Shown piece by piece: positions 29,721-38,504 of a stretch of DNA of 64,000 nt. Under the pieces are notes generated by a model. It searched no databases. It was given only the letters and a program-made list of their open reading frames with translations, and had not been told where the DNA came from. Each line of letters starts with the position of its first letter. Within the stretch, counting starts at the first letter, position 1. This stretch comes from Hyphomicrobium denitrificans 1NES1 (GTDB lineage Bacteria > Pseudomonadota > Alphaproteobacteria > Rhizobiales > Hyphomicrobiaceae), in NCBI RefSeq assembly GCF_000230975.2, contig NC_021172.1:186001-250000 (forward strand), written 5' to 3'. A program made the translations under genes and the position numbers.

Positions 29721-31736
29721 ATGCCGGAAACCAAGACTGCAAGTCCAGCCAATGCAAAAGACGGCAAGTCCGAGCGCGACAAGCCTTGGCTGTTTCGGAC
29801 CTACGCCGGGCATTCGACCGCGGCCAAGTCGAACGAGCTCTACAAGAAAAATCTGGCCAAGGGTCAGACGGGCCTGTCGATCGCCTTCGACCTGCCGACG
29901 CAGACAGGCTACGACTCGGACCACGAGCTGGCGCGAGGCGAGGTCGGCAAGGTCGGCGTGCCTGTTTCTCACCTAGGCGATATGCTGACCCTGCTCGACG
30001 GCATCCCGCTCGATCAGATGAACACGTCGATGACGATCAACGCGACGGCTGCGTGGCTGTTGTCGCTTTATATCGCCGTTGCCGACCAGACCGGCGCTTC
30101 TCGTCTCAAGCTCACGGGCACGATTCAGAACGACATCATCAAGGAATACCTGTCGCGCGGCACATATGTGTTTCCGCCGCAGCCGTCGCTGCGGCTGATC
30201 AAGGATACGATCGTCTTTTCGACGAAGAACGTACCGAAGTGGAACCCGACGAACGTTTGCTCCTATCACCTGCAGGAAGCGGGTGCGACGCCGGTACAGG
30301 AACTTGCCTACGCGCTGGCCACGGCTATCGCCGTGCTCGATACCGTCAAGGCGTCGGGAGAAGTGCCGGCGGAAGAATTCGGCAACGTGGTCGGCCGTGT
30401 CTCGTTCTTCGTCAACGCGGGCATGCGTTTCATTACCGAAATGTGCAAGATGCGCGCCTTCGTCGAACTTTGGGACGAGATCACGCGCGAGCGTTACGGT
30501 GTCGAGGATGCGAAACATCGGCGGTTCCGCTACGGCGTACAGGTGAACTCGCTCGGCCTTACCGAGCCGCAGGCCGAGAACAACGTCTATCGTATCCTGA
30601 TCGAAATGCTGGCCGTGACGCTGTCAAAGAATGCGCGTGCGCGTGCCGTGCAGTTGCCTGCGTGGAATGAGGCGCTGGGGCTGCCGCGGCCGTGGGATCA
30701 GCAATGGTCGCTCCGCATGCAACAAATCGTTGCGTACGAAACGGACCTTCTGGAATACGGCGATATTTTCGACGGCTCGGTCGAGATCGCGAAGAAGGTC
30801 GCCGCCCTCAAGGAAGAGGCGAAAGCGGAACTCGCGACAATCGAGAAAATGGGCGGTGCCGTCGCGGCGATCGACTACATGAAGCGCCGTCTCGTCGAGA
30901 GCGGGACGGGCCGGCTTTCGCAAATCGAGAGCGGGGAAATGACGGTCGTCGGCGTCAACAGGTTCAAGGAAACGGAGCCGTCGCCGCTGTCTGGCGGATC
31001 GGACGCGATCATGGTTGTCGATCCGGCCGTCGAAGCCGAGCAGATCGGGCGTCTCAAGGCCTGGAAAGCGAACCGCGACGCCAAAAAGGTGTCGGCGGCC
31101 ATCGCGGAAGTCGAGCGGGCTGCCAAAGAAGGTCGCAATATCATGGAGTCGTCCATCGCGGCTGCCAAAGCTGGCGTCACGACGGGCGAATGGGGGACGA
31201 CCTTGCGCAAGGTGTTCGGCGAATACCGAGCGCCGACAGGCGTCGCGCAGGCGGCCGTCGTACGCGAAGGTGCGCGGCTCGAAGCCGTTCGTTCGACGGT
31301 CGACGAAGTTTCCGATCGCCTTGGCCGCCGCATTAAATTTCTTGTCGGCAAACCGGGCCTCGACGGCCACTCGAATGGTGCAGAGCAGATTGCCGTGCGC
31401 GCGCGCGACGTCGGCATGGAAGTCGTTTACGAGGGCATTCGTCTGACGCCGGCTCAGATCGTGCGTGCCGCAGTCGATGAAGCAGTTCACGTGGTCGGGC
31501 TGTCAATTCTCTCCGGATCGCATGTGCCGCTCGTCAAGGACGTGATGGAACGGATGCGCAAGGAAGGCCTCGACGACGTGCCGGTGGTCGTCGGTGGCAT
31601 CATCCCGCCCGCGGATGAGAAGGCTTTGAAGGCGTTTGGCGTCGCTGCCATTTACACGCCTAAAGACTTCCAGCTGAATGACATCATGGCCGACATCGTT
31701 CAGCTCGTTGACCGCCACGCCAGTGCGGCGGCGTGA
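29721..31736 (+). CDS. ecm: Ethylmalonyl-CoA mutase (B12-dependent)
   Basis: A 671-residue adenosylcobalamin enzyme that converts ethylmalonyl-CoA to methylsuccinyl-CoA. The N-terminal catalytic barrel starts at KPWLFRTYAGHSTAAKSNEL and includes GLSIAFDLPTQTGYDSDH. The C-terminal cobalamin-binding domain carries DGHSNGAEQIA, with His550 as the lower ligand, and VVGGIIPPADE. The single-chain layout and the opening sequence fit the MeaA/Ecm clade rather than methylmalonyl-CoA mutase. Adjacent ccr and mcd supply the preceding and following reactions. Confidence 0.95.
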   Translation: MPETKTASPANAKDGKSERDKPWLFRTYAGHSTAAKSNELYKKNLAKGQTGLSIAFDLPTQTGYDSDHELARGEVGKVGVPVSHLGDMLTLLDGIPLDQMNTSMTINATAAWLLSLYIAVADQTGASRLKLTGTIQNDIIKEYLSRGTYVFPPQPSLRLIKDTIVFSTKNVPKWNPTNVCSYHLQEAGATPVQELAYALATAIAVLDTVKASGEVPAEEFGNVVGRVSFFVNAGMRFITEMCKMRAFVELWDEITRERYGVEDAKHRRFRYGVQVNSLGLTEPQAENNVYRILIEMLAVTLSKNARARAVQLPAWNEALGLPRPWDQQWSLRMQQIVAYETDLLEYGDIFDGSVEIAKKVAALKEEAKAELATIEKMGGAVAAIDYMKRRLVESGTGRLSQIESGEMTVVGVNRFKETEPSPLSGGSDAIMVVDPAVEAEQIGRLKAWKANRDAKKVSAAIAEVERAAKEGRNIMESSIAAAKAGVTTGEWGTTLRKVFGEYRAPTGVAQAAVVREGARLEAVRSTVDEVSDRLGRRIKFLVGKPGLDGHSNGAEQIAVRARDVGMEVVYEGIRLTPAQIVRAAVDEAVHVVGLSILSGSHVPLVKDVMERMRKEGLDDVPVVVGGIIPPADEKALKAFGVAAIYTPKDFQLNDIMADIVQLVDRHASAAA

Positions 31737-31971
31737 GGCGAGGCGGCTTACGTAATCACCCCTTGGCCGCAGCGGGCGGCCGGTGATATTATTCTCCTGT
31801 TGATTTTATCGGATTGTGCGGCTCCTCAGGCTCATGACGCCGCGGTTCTGTCGGGGTAATTCGCGGCAGGCCTGCAACGCATCCTCACCGACCATAGATT
31901 TACCCTCATGCGGGGATGACATTGCCGGGCCATCTCTGATACACGCGGCGCGATTCAATGGAGGCTGACCT

Positions 31972-32322
31972 GTGCGCGAAGATGTTCGGCGGCGACTGAA
32001 TCGGGCTATTTGGCTCGATCGTGCGAAGTACATCGGAATTGGGCTTGGCATCGTCGCGGCGATCGGGCTGGCATTCGGTTACGAGACGCTCGACCTCAAG
32101 GTCGATAATAAGGAAGTCGCTGGCAAGGTGACCGACATCGAGCCGCTGGTCACCAAATCGAGTGTGGCTGAAGCGGAAGGGGAGAATGTGATCGTCCAGC
32201 TCGATCACGGGCCTCTGATCCGGGTGCTGGCCTATAAGTCGCGGGGGCTCAAAGTCGGCGACGAAATCCAGATTGTGGAGCATCATCACGCCACGGGGCG
32301 CGTCACCCATACGCTCAAATAG
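31972..32322 (+). CDS. Single-pass membrane protein, hypothetical
   Basis: A 116-residue protein with one membrane segment at about residues 19-37 (KYIGIGLGIVAAIGLAFGYE) and a small beta-rich outer domain (VTDIEPLVTKSSVAEAEGEN, then VIVQLDHGPLIRVLAYKSRG). The latter could be an OB-like fold, which is inference. The start is GTG at 31972 after GGAGG. No family is recognised. It stands alone upstream of tRNA-Leu. Confidence 0.6.
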   Translation: MREDVRRRLNRAIWLDRAKYIGIGLGIVAAIGLAFGYETLDLKVDNKEVAGKVTDIEPLVTKSSVAEAEGENVIVQLDHGPLIRVLAYKSRGLKVGDEIQIVEHHHATGRVTHTLK

Positions 32323-32335
32323 CTTTTCTCGCGCG

Positions 32336-32363
32336 TTGACGCAGGCCACAGTGCCGGTATAGA
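32336..32363 (+). promoter_or_regulatory. Promoter of tRNA-Leu
   Basis: TTGACG (32336-32341) and TATAGA (32358-32363) are separated by 16 bases and lie 30 bases before the tRNA 5' end. A short GCCCGCTTCGGGC hairpin sits in the leader between them. The match to sigma-70 consensus is good. Confidence 0.6.
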
Positions 32364-32393
32364 TCGCCCCTTCTCGCCCGCTTCGGGCGCAAA

Positions 32394-32479
32394 GCCTCAG
32401 TGGCGGAACGGTAGACGCGGCAGACTCAAAATCTGCTATCCGCAAGGGTGTGGGGGTTCGAGTCCCTCCTGAGGCACCA
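32394..32479 (+). tRNA. tRNA-Leu (anticodon CAA)
   Basis: The sequence starts GCCTCAGTGGCGGAACGGTA, has an anticodon loop CTCAAAA between GCAGA and TCTGC (anticodon CAA, reads UUG), a long class II variable arm, GGTTCGAGTCC in the T arm, and ends GAGGC-A-CCA with CCA encoded. The acceptor stem GCCTCAG pairs with CTGAGGC. Confidence 0.97.
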
Positions 32480-32659
32480 TTTTTGTTTGCGCAGCCGCCA
32501 ATCCTGCGCGTGGTGGTTCCGGTTCAAGGAAGCTCCTCTCACCTGCACCACGTAGCAGTTTTTGCTGCAATCTCTGCCGGACCATTCAAATGGGCTTAAT
32601 GCACCGCGCTGGAATGCTTGGGCTAATGCAGTGTAGCTTTCAGCGATTCTCATGTATCT

Positions 32660-32720
32660 ATGGCGGCGATGGGGATGGGGTTCCCCCGATAACCGCCCAT
32701 ATGGCTGATGACTCCTAGCA
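32660..32720 (+). promoter_or_regulatory. Fluoride riboswitch (crcB motif)
   Basis: The core elements are GGCGATGGGG at 32663-32672, the pseudoknot partner AACCGCC at 32691-32697, and GGCTGATGACTCCTA at 32703-32717. These match the crcB-motif consensus, whose invariant end is CTGATGACTCCT. It lies about 40 bases upstream of the fluoride channel gene crcB, its classical target. Fluoride binding should turn on crcB expression. Confidence 0.93.
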
Positions 32721-32757
32721 AAGCCGCGTCCGGGGATGCTGTTGAAAGGAGAGCCAT

Positions 32758-33189
32758 ATGACGTTCACGACCTGCCTTATCGTGATGCTTGGCGGTGCGC
32801 TCGGGACATTGATGCGCTATCTGGTGTCTCTGTTCGCGCTGCCGATTAGCGGCCAGCTCCCCTGGGGTACGATCATCGTCAATATCACGGGGTCATTCAT
32901 CATCGGCTTCTTCGGGACGCTGACGCTGGCGCATGGCCGCTTTCCTGTGTCGGAAGAATTCCGGCTGTTCGTGATGATCGGCATATGCGGCGGCTACACG
33001 ACGTTCTCGTCGTTTAGCCTGCAGACACTCGACTTGCTGAGAGAGGGCGCTCTCGGTCGCGCCGCAATGAACATTTCTCTGTCAGTCGTGCTTTGCATCC
33101 TTGCGGTCGCTGTCGGACATGCGGTGGGCGCGCACTTCAATGGCGGAGCGACGCAGATCGCGCAAACAGCGATCGAAGAGGATGCCTGA
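32758..33189 (+). CDS. crcB: Fluoride ion channel CrcB/Fluc
   Basis: A 143-residue membrane protein that forms dual-topology dimers and lets fluoride leave the cell. Four hydrophobic helices are visible, with GGALGTLMRYLVS, TIIVNITGSFIIGFF and GICGGYTTFSSFSLQT, the conserved family motifs including the central Asn and the Phe box. The fluoride riboswitch just upstream confirms function and regulation. It is convergent with egtD, seven bases apart. Confidence 0.96.
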   Translation: MTFTTCLIVMLGGALGTLMRYLVSLFALPISGQLPWGTIIVNITGSFIIGFFGTLTLAHGRFPVSEEFRLFVMIGICGGYTTFSSFSLQTLDLLREGALGRAAMNISLSVVLCILAVAVGHAVGAHFNGGATQIAQTAIEEDA

Positions 33190-33195
33190 CTGAGA

Positions 33196-34188
33196 TCAGG
33201 CGCAGCCGCGACCGGCTTTCGGCCAAATGAGCTCGTGAACGCTGAACTGTTCTCTTGTGTCGGTCCAGACACGCGCCGGTCGCCAGCCCGACGCGCGCGC
33301 GACCTCGCGGAATTGTTCGAGCGCGTACTTATACGAATTTTCCGTATGGATGCTTTCGCCCGCACTAAAATGAAAGGTCCGGCCGCAGACCGAGACCTGC
33401 TGGTCGTGGCGGCTGACGAGATGCATCTCGATGCGGCCTTTCGCCGGATCGTAGATTGCGCGATGCCGGAAGCCCTGCTCATCGAAGTTGGCGCCAAGCT
33501 CACGATTGATGCGGCGAAGCAGGTTGAGATTGAACGCCGCCGTGATGCCCGCTTGATCATTGTACGCATCGATAAGCCGACGCGGGTCTTTCTTTAGATC
33601 GACGCCGATGATCAGGCGGCTTGACCTGCCGAGCGCACGACCGAACACGGTCAGCAGGCTTGCCGCCTCTTGTGGCGCGAGGTTGCCGATCGTCGAGCCG
33701 GGGAAAAAACCGGTTTTTTCGCGCGCGGCGAGATCGGCAGGAAACGTCAGCGCATGAGAAAAATCCGCCACGATGGGCCTCACGTCGAGACTTGGATAAC
33801 GCCGCATCAGGCGCGCTTTCGCATCGGCCAACGCCGTTTCGGATACGTCTATCGGCACGTAAGCGACCGAGCTTCCCAGGTGATCGAGCAGGATTTCGGT
33901 TTTCAGGCTGGAGCCGGAGCCGAACTCGACCAGCAACCCGCCGTCGCCGACGCTTCCGACCATGTCGTCGGCGTAGTCCATCAAAATCTGCGTCTCGGTC
34001 CGCGTCGGATAGTATTCGGGCAAGCGCGTGATGTCCTCAAAGAGCGCGCTGCCGCGTGCGTCGTAGAAGTACCGGCAGGGAAGCGACTTTTGAGCGTTTG
34101 ACAATCCCTCGATGACGGATGACGCGAATTCGTCCTCGACCTCTCCGAGATCGAGATGGGCTTTGGCGAGCGTTTGAGCACGACGCAT
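33196..34188 (-). CDS. egtD: L-histidine N-alpha-methyltransferase
   Basis: A 330-residue S-adenosylmethionine-dependent enzyme that trimethylates histidine to hercynine, the first step of ergothioneine synthesis. Key segments are LPCRYFYDARGSALFEDITR, LPEYYPTRTE, LVEFGSGSSLKTEILLDHL and FFPGSTIGNL, all typical of EgtD. The start ATG overlaps the egtB stop, so the two genes are translationally coupled with egtB first. Confidence 0.94.
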   Translation of the reverse strand: MRRAQTLAKAHLDLGEVEDEFASSVIEGLSNAQKSLPCRYFYDARGSALFEDITRLPEYYPTRTETQILMDYADDMVGSVGDGGLLVEFGSGSSLKTEILLDHLGSSVAYVPIDVSETALADAKARLMRRYPSLDVRPIVADFSHALTFPADLAAREKTGFFPGSTIGNLAPQEAASLLTVFGRALGRSSRLIIGVDLKKDPRRLIDAYNDQAGITAAFNLNLLRRINRELGANFDEQGFRHRAIYDPAKGRIEMHLVSRHDQQVSVCGRTFHFSAGESIHTENSYKYALEQFREVARASGWRPARVWTDTREQFSVHELIWPKAGRGCA

Positions 34189-35492
34189 CAGTCGATCTCC
34201 GAAGCGAGGCGCAGACCGACGAACTGCCAGCGCTGATGAGGGTAGAAGAAGTTCCGGTACGTTGGACGGGAATGGCCGCCGGGCGTTGCGTAGGAGGCTC
34301 CGCGGAGAACTTGCTGGCTGATCATGAACTTGCCGTTGTATTCGCCAATAGCACCGGCGGGCGGGCGATATCCGGGATAAGGAAGATAGGCGCTCGACGT
34401 CCATTGCCAGGTATCGCCGAAGAGCTGCTTCGGCCTGTCCATTTCGCCGCTGGCGGCGCGTCGCGGACGCAACCGGCCCGTCTCTATGGATTCATGGCGG
34501 GCGCCGCTCGCCAAGGCGGCAGTTTCCCATTCGAATTCTGTCGGCAGGCGTTTCCCTGACCAGCGCGCGAATGCGTCCGCTTCGTAATAAGAGACGTGCG
34601 CGACGGGCTCCGCAGGCGCAACAGGCAGTAAGCCCTGCAGCGACATCTGGAACCAACCGGCGTCAGTTTTTTCCCAATAGAGCGGCGCGCGCCAGTCCTC
34701 ACGATTGACGGCTGTCCAGCCGTCGGCAAGCCAGAGCGTCGCCGTTGCGTAGCCGCCGTCTGCGATGAACTCCAGCCACTCGGCGTTGGTGACGAGGCGG
34801 TCAGCGAGCCGGAAGGGATGCACGAGTGCATCGTGCGGAGGCAACTCGTTGTCCCAACAATACTCATCCGATGCGTGACCGACACGATGAATTCCGCCAG
34901 CGTAATCGATCCACCGCAGCGGCTCAGGTTGCGACAGGTCGACCTCGAAAGGCGATGATTGATATGATGGCTTCAGTGGATTTGTTGCGAAGAGCGCCAG
35001 TATATCGGTCAGAAGCAGCTCCTGATGCTGCTGCTCGTGGTTGATGCCGATTTCGATGAGGCGCGTGACTTCTGTGCTTTGACCTTTTTCGCTCGATAGA
35101 AGCGAACGCAGTGCATCGTCGACGTGAGCGCGATAAGCGAAGACACGTTCGGCCGATGGCCGGGTCAACAATCCGCGTTTCGGGCGCGGATGGCGCGGTC
35201 CCAAGGCTTCGTAATAGGAATTGAAGCAGTAATTGAAGGCATCGTCGAAGTCTCGATAGCCATCGAGGTGCGGTTTCAAGACAAAGTTTTCGAAGAACCA
35301 TGTGACGTGGGCGAGGTGCCATTTGGTCGGGCTCGCATCGTCCATCGCCTGGACCACCATATCCTCGGGTGTCAGCGGCGCAGCTAGCGCAAGCGAGTGT
35401 TGGCGCGTCGCGAATAGTCGTTCGGAAGGGCTCGTCGGATTAGGTTGGGCCCGCGGACGGGGTTCCTTAACGGTTGCGGACGTTCGTCGCAT
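34188..35492 (-). CDS. egtB: Ergothioneine biosynthesis sulfoxide synthase EgtB
   Basis: A 434-residue non-haem iron enzyme that joins hercynine to a thiol donor with O2. The N-terminal DinB-like domain carries the iron ligand histidines, with candidates His62 (AHVTWFFE), His152 and His156 (NHEQQHQE). The C-terminal formylglycine-generating-enzyme-like domain shows VTNAEWLEFIADGGY, WSGKRLPTEFEWETAA and VLRGASYATPGGHSRPTYRN. EgtA, EgtC and EgtE are not nearby, as is usual outside actinobacteria. Confidence 0.93.
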   Translation of the reverse strand: MRRTSATVKEPRPRAQPNPTSPSERLFATRQHSLALAAPLTPEDMVVQAMDDASPTKWHLAHVTWFFENFVLKPHLDGYRDFDDAFNYCFNSYYEALGPRHPRPKRGLLTRPSAERVFAYRAHVDDALRSLLSSEKGQSTEVTRLIEIGINHEQQHQELLLTDILALFATNPLKPSYQSSPFEVDLSQPEPLRWIDYAGGIHRVGHASDEYCWDNELPPHDALVHPFRLADRLVTNAEWLEFIADGGYATATLWLADGWTAVNREDWRAPLYWEKTDAGWFQMSLQGLLPVAPAEPVAHVSYYEADAFARWSGKRLPTEFEWETAALASGARHESIETGRLRPRRAASGEMDRPKQLFGDTWQWTSSAYLPYPGYRPPAGAIGEYNGKFMISQQVLRGASYATPGGHSRPTYRNFFYPHQRWQFVGLRLASEID

Positions 35493-35859
35493 CGTTCTCC
35501 TCCCTGAACTGACTGTCGTTGGCCGTATCGCGACGACCGGAGATGCTGAGAATGACGTTGAAGCTAGCGATGATCGCTGAAGGCACGCCCGTCATATTCG
35601 TTGCAGCACGGACGGTTGTTTCAGGCGTGAGCCGATATTTTGCGGATCGGGGATTTTTGCTGCAAACGGCGAGCGCGCGGACGCGCATGGCGAGCTTCGG
35701 TCGAATTCGACTCCAGACTGCACTGTATTCGGAATTCAAGCGTGCTTTCTTTCTGCTTGCGATGTACTGCGACGCCGATCGCAGGAGATAAGATTATTGC
35801 AAACGCGGAAAGATTAAGATTGTTCCCCGGCTGATACATGAAGATGCGGTTTCACCTTG
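35493..35859. other. Intergenic region upstream of egtB
   Basis: Short overlapping open frames on both strands have no family features. The egtB promoter should lie here. No operator, RNA or repeat was recognised. Confidence 0.5.
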
Positions 35860-36222
35860 TCAGGGCGCGTTGTTCTCGACGAATTCGGCCTCTTTCGGAT
35901 TGAATGCGAGGTATCCCGCGATCGATTTCATGGCCGGAAAAGGCGTCTCGTAGCTCCAGACGGCATCGTTTACCGCCACATCTCCGGATTGCAGCGAGAA
36001 ATAGGTTGCTTCGCCTTTATAGGGGCAGTGGGTTTTCCGAGGTGATTTGGTCAACAACGTCATATCGACGTCGGCGCGTGGGACGTAAGGAACGGGCGGA
36101 TAAGAGGCTTCGTGAAGCATCAGCGCGTCGGTTGTGTCGGCGATAACGGTGCCATTCCAAACCACGCGCAGTCGCGCGGGATGCGGAACGATGCGGATCG
36201 CGTGATTGGGATTAGCCTGCAT
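35860..36222 (-). CDS. DUF427 domain protein
   Basis: A 120-residue cytoplasmic protein that is a single DUF427 domain: RLRVVWNGTVIADTTDALML, YPPVPYVPRADVDMTLL, KTHCPYKGEATYF and ETPFPAMKSIAGYLAFNPKE. The family has a small beta-tent fold with conserved Tyr, Cys and Lys-Gly residues but no established activity. ATG 36222 is chosen because upstream in-frame sequence is not conserved. It stands alone between the egt pair and rnpB. Confidence 0.85.
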   Translation of the reverse strand: MQANPNHAIRIVPHPARLRVVWNGTVIADTTDALMLHEASYPPVPYVPRADVDMTLLTKSPRKTHCPYKGEATYFSLQSGDVAVNDAVWSYETPFPAMKSIAGYLAFNPKEAEFVENNAP

Positions 36223-36380
36223 GCTCGTTCTCCCCGTGGCACCACCTTTGACGCGATGTGGGAACGGTATCGCGAACTGCAACGGCGGATCCCGCATTTT
36301 GAATTCAAAGCGAACGGGGGTTCACCGTTTTTGCGCGTTGCCACTTGACGTTTCAGATGTCGCACCGCTTATGTCAGGAA

Positions 36381-36853
36381 CCAGCCGGCCGGGCGGCCGC
36401 TGCCGGACTTCGTTGTGGCGAAGCGGGCTCTAAAGGCTCGCAAGCAAGGTATCCGGTGGAGGAAAGTCCGGGCTCCATGATGACACGGTGGCGGCTAACG
36501 GCCGCCGGGGGCGACCCCAGGGAAAGTGCCACAGAGAACATACCGCCCGCCTACGCTGCTTCGCAGCTTCGGCGCGGTAAGGGTGAAAAGGTGCGGTAAG
36601 AGCGCACCGCGCTTCTGGTAACAGAAGTGGCAGGGCAAACCCCACCGGGAGCAAGATCGAATAGGGATGGGCGCGCGGAGCGGGAAACCGCAGACGCGAG
36701 GCGTGTCATCACGCTACTCATCCGGGTTGATTGCACGAGGCGTCTGGCGACAGGCGTCCCAGATGAATGGCCGTCGCGGAGGTATTTTGGCCAACACTCG
36801 GCAAGCCGGTGTTGGGCTGCTTCCAGACAGAACCCGGCTTACAGGCCGGCTGG
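36381..36853 (+). ncRNA. rnpB: RNase P RNA (class A)
   Basis: The catalytic RNA that trims tRNA 5' leaders. The ends CCAGCCGGCC (36381) and GGCCGGCTGG (to 36853) form helix P1. The conserved core GAGGAAAGTCCGGGCTCC starts at 36460. AGGGTGAAAAGGTGCGGTAA, ACAGAAGTGGCAGGGCAAAC and the 3' core ACAGAACCCGGCTTAC are also present. Length of about 473 bases is larger than typical but within the alphaproteobacterial range. Its 3' end overlaps the 3' end of the convergent methyltransferase gene. Confidence 0.95.
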
Positions 36854-37612
36854 TATTTTCTTTGTTGGTTTTTGATTACGCTGACTTTGCCAGGGGATCA
36901 GCATCGAAACGCGACGCTGATACTGTCGGTATTCGTCTCCGAAGATACTAGCCAGATCGCGTTCTTCAAAGAGAATGCCGACTAGGATATAGGCCGTGGT
37001 GCCCGCAGCGAACAACAGATGTCCGATTGTCATCGTTGGTGTTGCCCAGAAGGCTACGATAAAGCCGAAGTAAATCGGGTGGCGCACGAATTTATAGAAA
37101 AGAGGAGTGCGGAATTTCGGTTCTGGCATCGCTTTTCCGGCAAGATTGTTCGCGACTTGATGCAGGCCGAACAACTCGAAGTGATTGATCAGAAAAGAGC
37201 TGACCAGAACGATTACCCAACCTACCAACGACAGAGCCATGACTGCGTTTGCGAGCAGCGGGTTGTCGATATGCCAGATCATGGTCGGAATTGGCCGCCA
37301 GAACCAGAAAAGCAGTATAAGCGCGAGACTGGAACAGAGCACGTAGGTGCTCCGCTCGATTGGCGGCGCCACCCAGTGAGTCAGCCATTGCTTGAACGGT
37401 CTGCGTGCCATGACGCTGTGCTGAATGGCGAAGATCAGTAGCAGCAGAACATCGATTATCAGCGCCGCACGGGCGGGTATGATCCCACCCGTATCTATCG
37501 TCTTTGGGACAAAGAGATCTGCAACGAAGCCGATCGCGTAGAGGAAGGTCGCGAAGAAGACCGCGTAGCAAACCATTCCGTAGATGAATGCTGCCACTCT
37601 CCACCTAGTCAT
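36839..37612 (-). CDS. Methanethiol S-methyltransferase-like membrane protein (MddA/NnrU family)
   Basis: A 257-residue membrane protein with about five to six hydrophobic helices. It contains SVMARRPFKQWLTHWV, LLFWFWRPIPTMIWHID, and a C-terminal KFVRHPIYFGFIVAFWATPT followed by FEERDLASIFGDEYRQYQRR. The last two form the S-adenosylmethionine site of isoprenylcysteine-type methyltransferases. Overall it fits MddA, which methylates methanethiol to dimethyl sulfide. Other NnrU-like members cannot be excluded. The last 15 bases overlap rnpB on the other strand. Confidence 0.68.
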   Translation of the reverse strand: MTRWRVAAFIYGMVCYAVFFATFLYAIGFVADLFVPKTIDTGGIIPARAALIIDVLLLLIFAIQHSVMARRPFKQWLTHWVAPPIERSTYVLCSSLALILLFWFWRPIPTMIWHIDNPLLANAVMALSLVGWVIVLVSSFLINHFELFGLHQVANNLAGKAMPEPKFRTPLFYKFVRHPIYFGFIVAFWATPTMTIGHLLFAAGTTAYILVGILFEERDLASIFGDEYRQYQRRVSMLIPWQSQRNQKPTKKIPAGL

Positions 37613-37637
37613 GCAATTGGCCCCTGATTTACGCTGG

Positions 37638-38504
37638 CTACCGCGGTGTTTGGGGTTCGACGAGCTGTCTGTAGAGATGCCAGGTTGCGTGACCGAGGAT
37701 CGGGAGCACGATTGCAAGGCCGACCAGGAACGGCACCGTTCCGAGCAGCAGGCCGATCGCGACAATCAATCCCCACAACGCCACGGGCACTGGATTTTCG
37801 ATGGCCGCGCGCACGGACGTTCGAACCGCAGTCGCAGCACTCACGTCACGATCCACGAGCATCGGGAATGAGACTACGCTGATCACGAGAACGACGAGCG
37901 CGAATACAAAGCCTACTACGTTGCCGACGATGATGAGTTGAGTGCCCTTCGCCGTCGTCGTGAGCTGGTTCCAGAACTGGCTTGGCGAGGATGCTTCGCC
38001 GCCGAAAATCTGGGTATGAATGAGATTGGCGGTATAAAGCCATCCTACGAAAATGGCTGCTAGCACGATGCCTAAACGCCAGATTGCACCGATGCCCGGT
38101 CTGTGCAGGACATCGAGTGCACGCGCCGGCGATATGTCGAGGCCGAGTTCGCGGCGACGGCTCAACTCGTAAAGGCCGATCGCGACTAACGGGCCGAGCA
38201 GCGCGAAGCCTGCCGCCATTGGATAGATCAGAGGCAACAACTCGTAGCCGAATAGAAGTCGCGCCAATACGATGCCGACGACCGGATAAATGATGCACGC
38301 GAAAAAGACGTGCGTCGGCATTGCGCGGAAGTCGTCGACGCCTTGGGCAAGAGATTCCCAAATATCCGCGATCATGATTTTGCGGACCTCGGGCTCGCCG
38401 TCGCGCCACAGGACAGATGCCGGCCACCGGAGTTCGGCGCCGGGATAGAGTACGTGATCGACGATATGCATTTCAGGTTTTGGGTTCGTCATGTTGGCAC
38501 CCAT
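37638..38504 (-). CDS. DUF2189 membrane protein
   Basis: A 288-residue inner-membrane protein with six hydrophobic segments. Characteristic DUF2189 sequences are SLAQGVDDFRAMPTHVFFAC, FALLGPLVAIGLYELSRRRE, and SFPMLVDRDVSAATAVRTSV with NPVPVALWGL. The family is common in alphaproteobacteria and its role is unknown. ATG 38492 is an alternative start. It precedes the methyltransferase gene by 25 bases and the two are likely one operon. Confidence 0.82.
   Translation of the reverse strand: MGANMTNPKPEMHIVDHVLYPGAELRWPASVLWRDGEPEVRKIMIADIWESLAQGVDDFRAMPTHVFFACIIYPVVGIVLARLLFGYELLPLIYPMAAGFALLGPLVAIGLYELSRRRELGLDISPARALDVLHRPGIGAIWRLGIVLAAIFVGWLYTANLIHTQIFGGEASSPSQFWNQLTTTAKGTQLIIVGNVVGFVFALVVLVISVVSFPMLVDRDVSAATAVRTSVRAAIENPVPVALWGLIVAIGLLLGTVPFLVGLAIVLPILGHATWHLYRQLVEPQTPR

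Noticed and set aside
31737..31800. GC-rich dyad after ecm as a terminator
   Set aside because: A weak GGCCGC/GCGGCC pairing is present, but the stem is interrupted and no T-run follows, so it is not supported as an intrinsic terminator.
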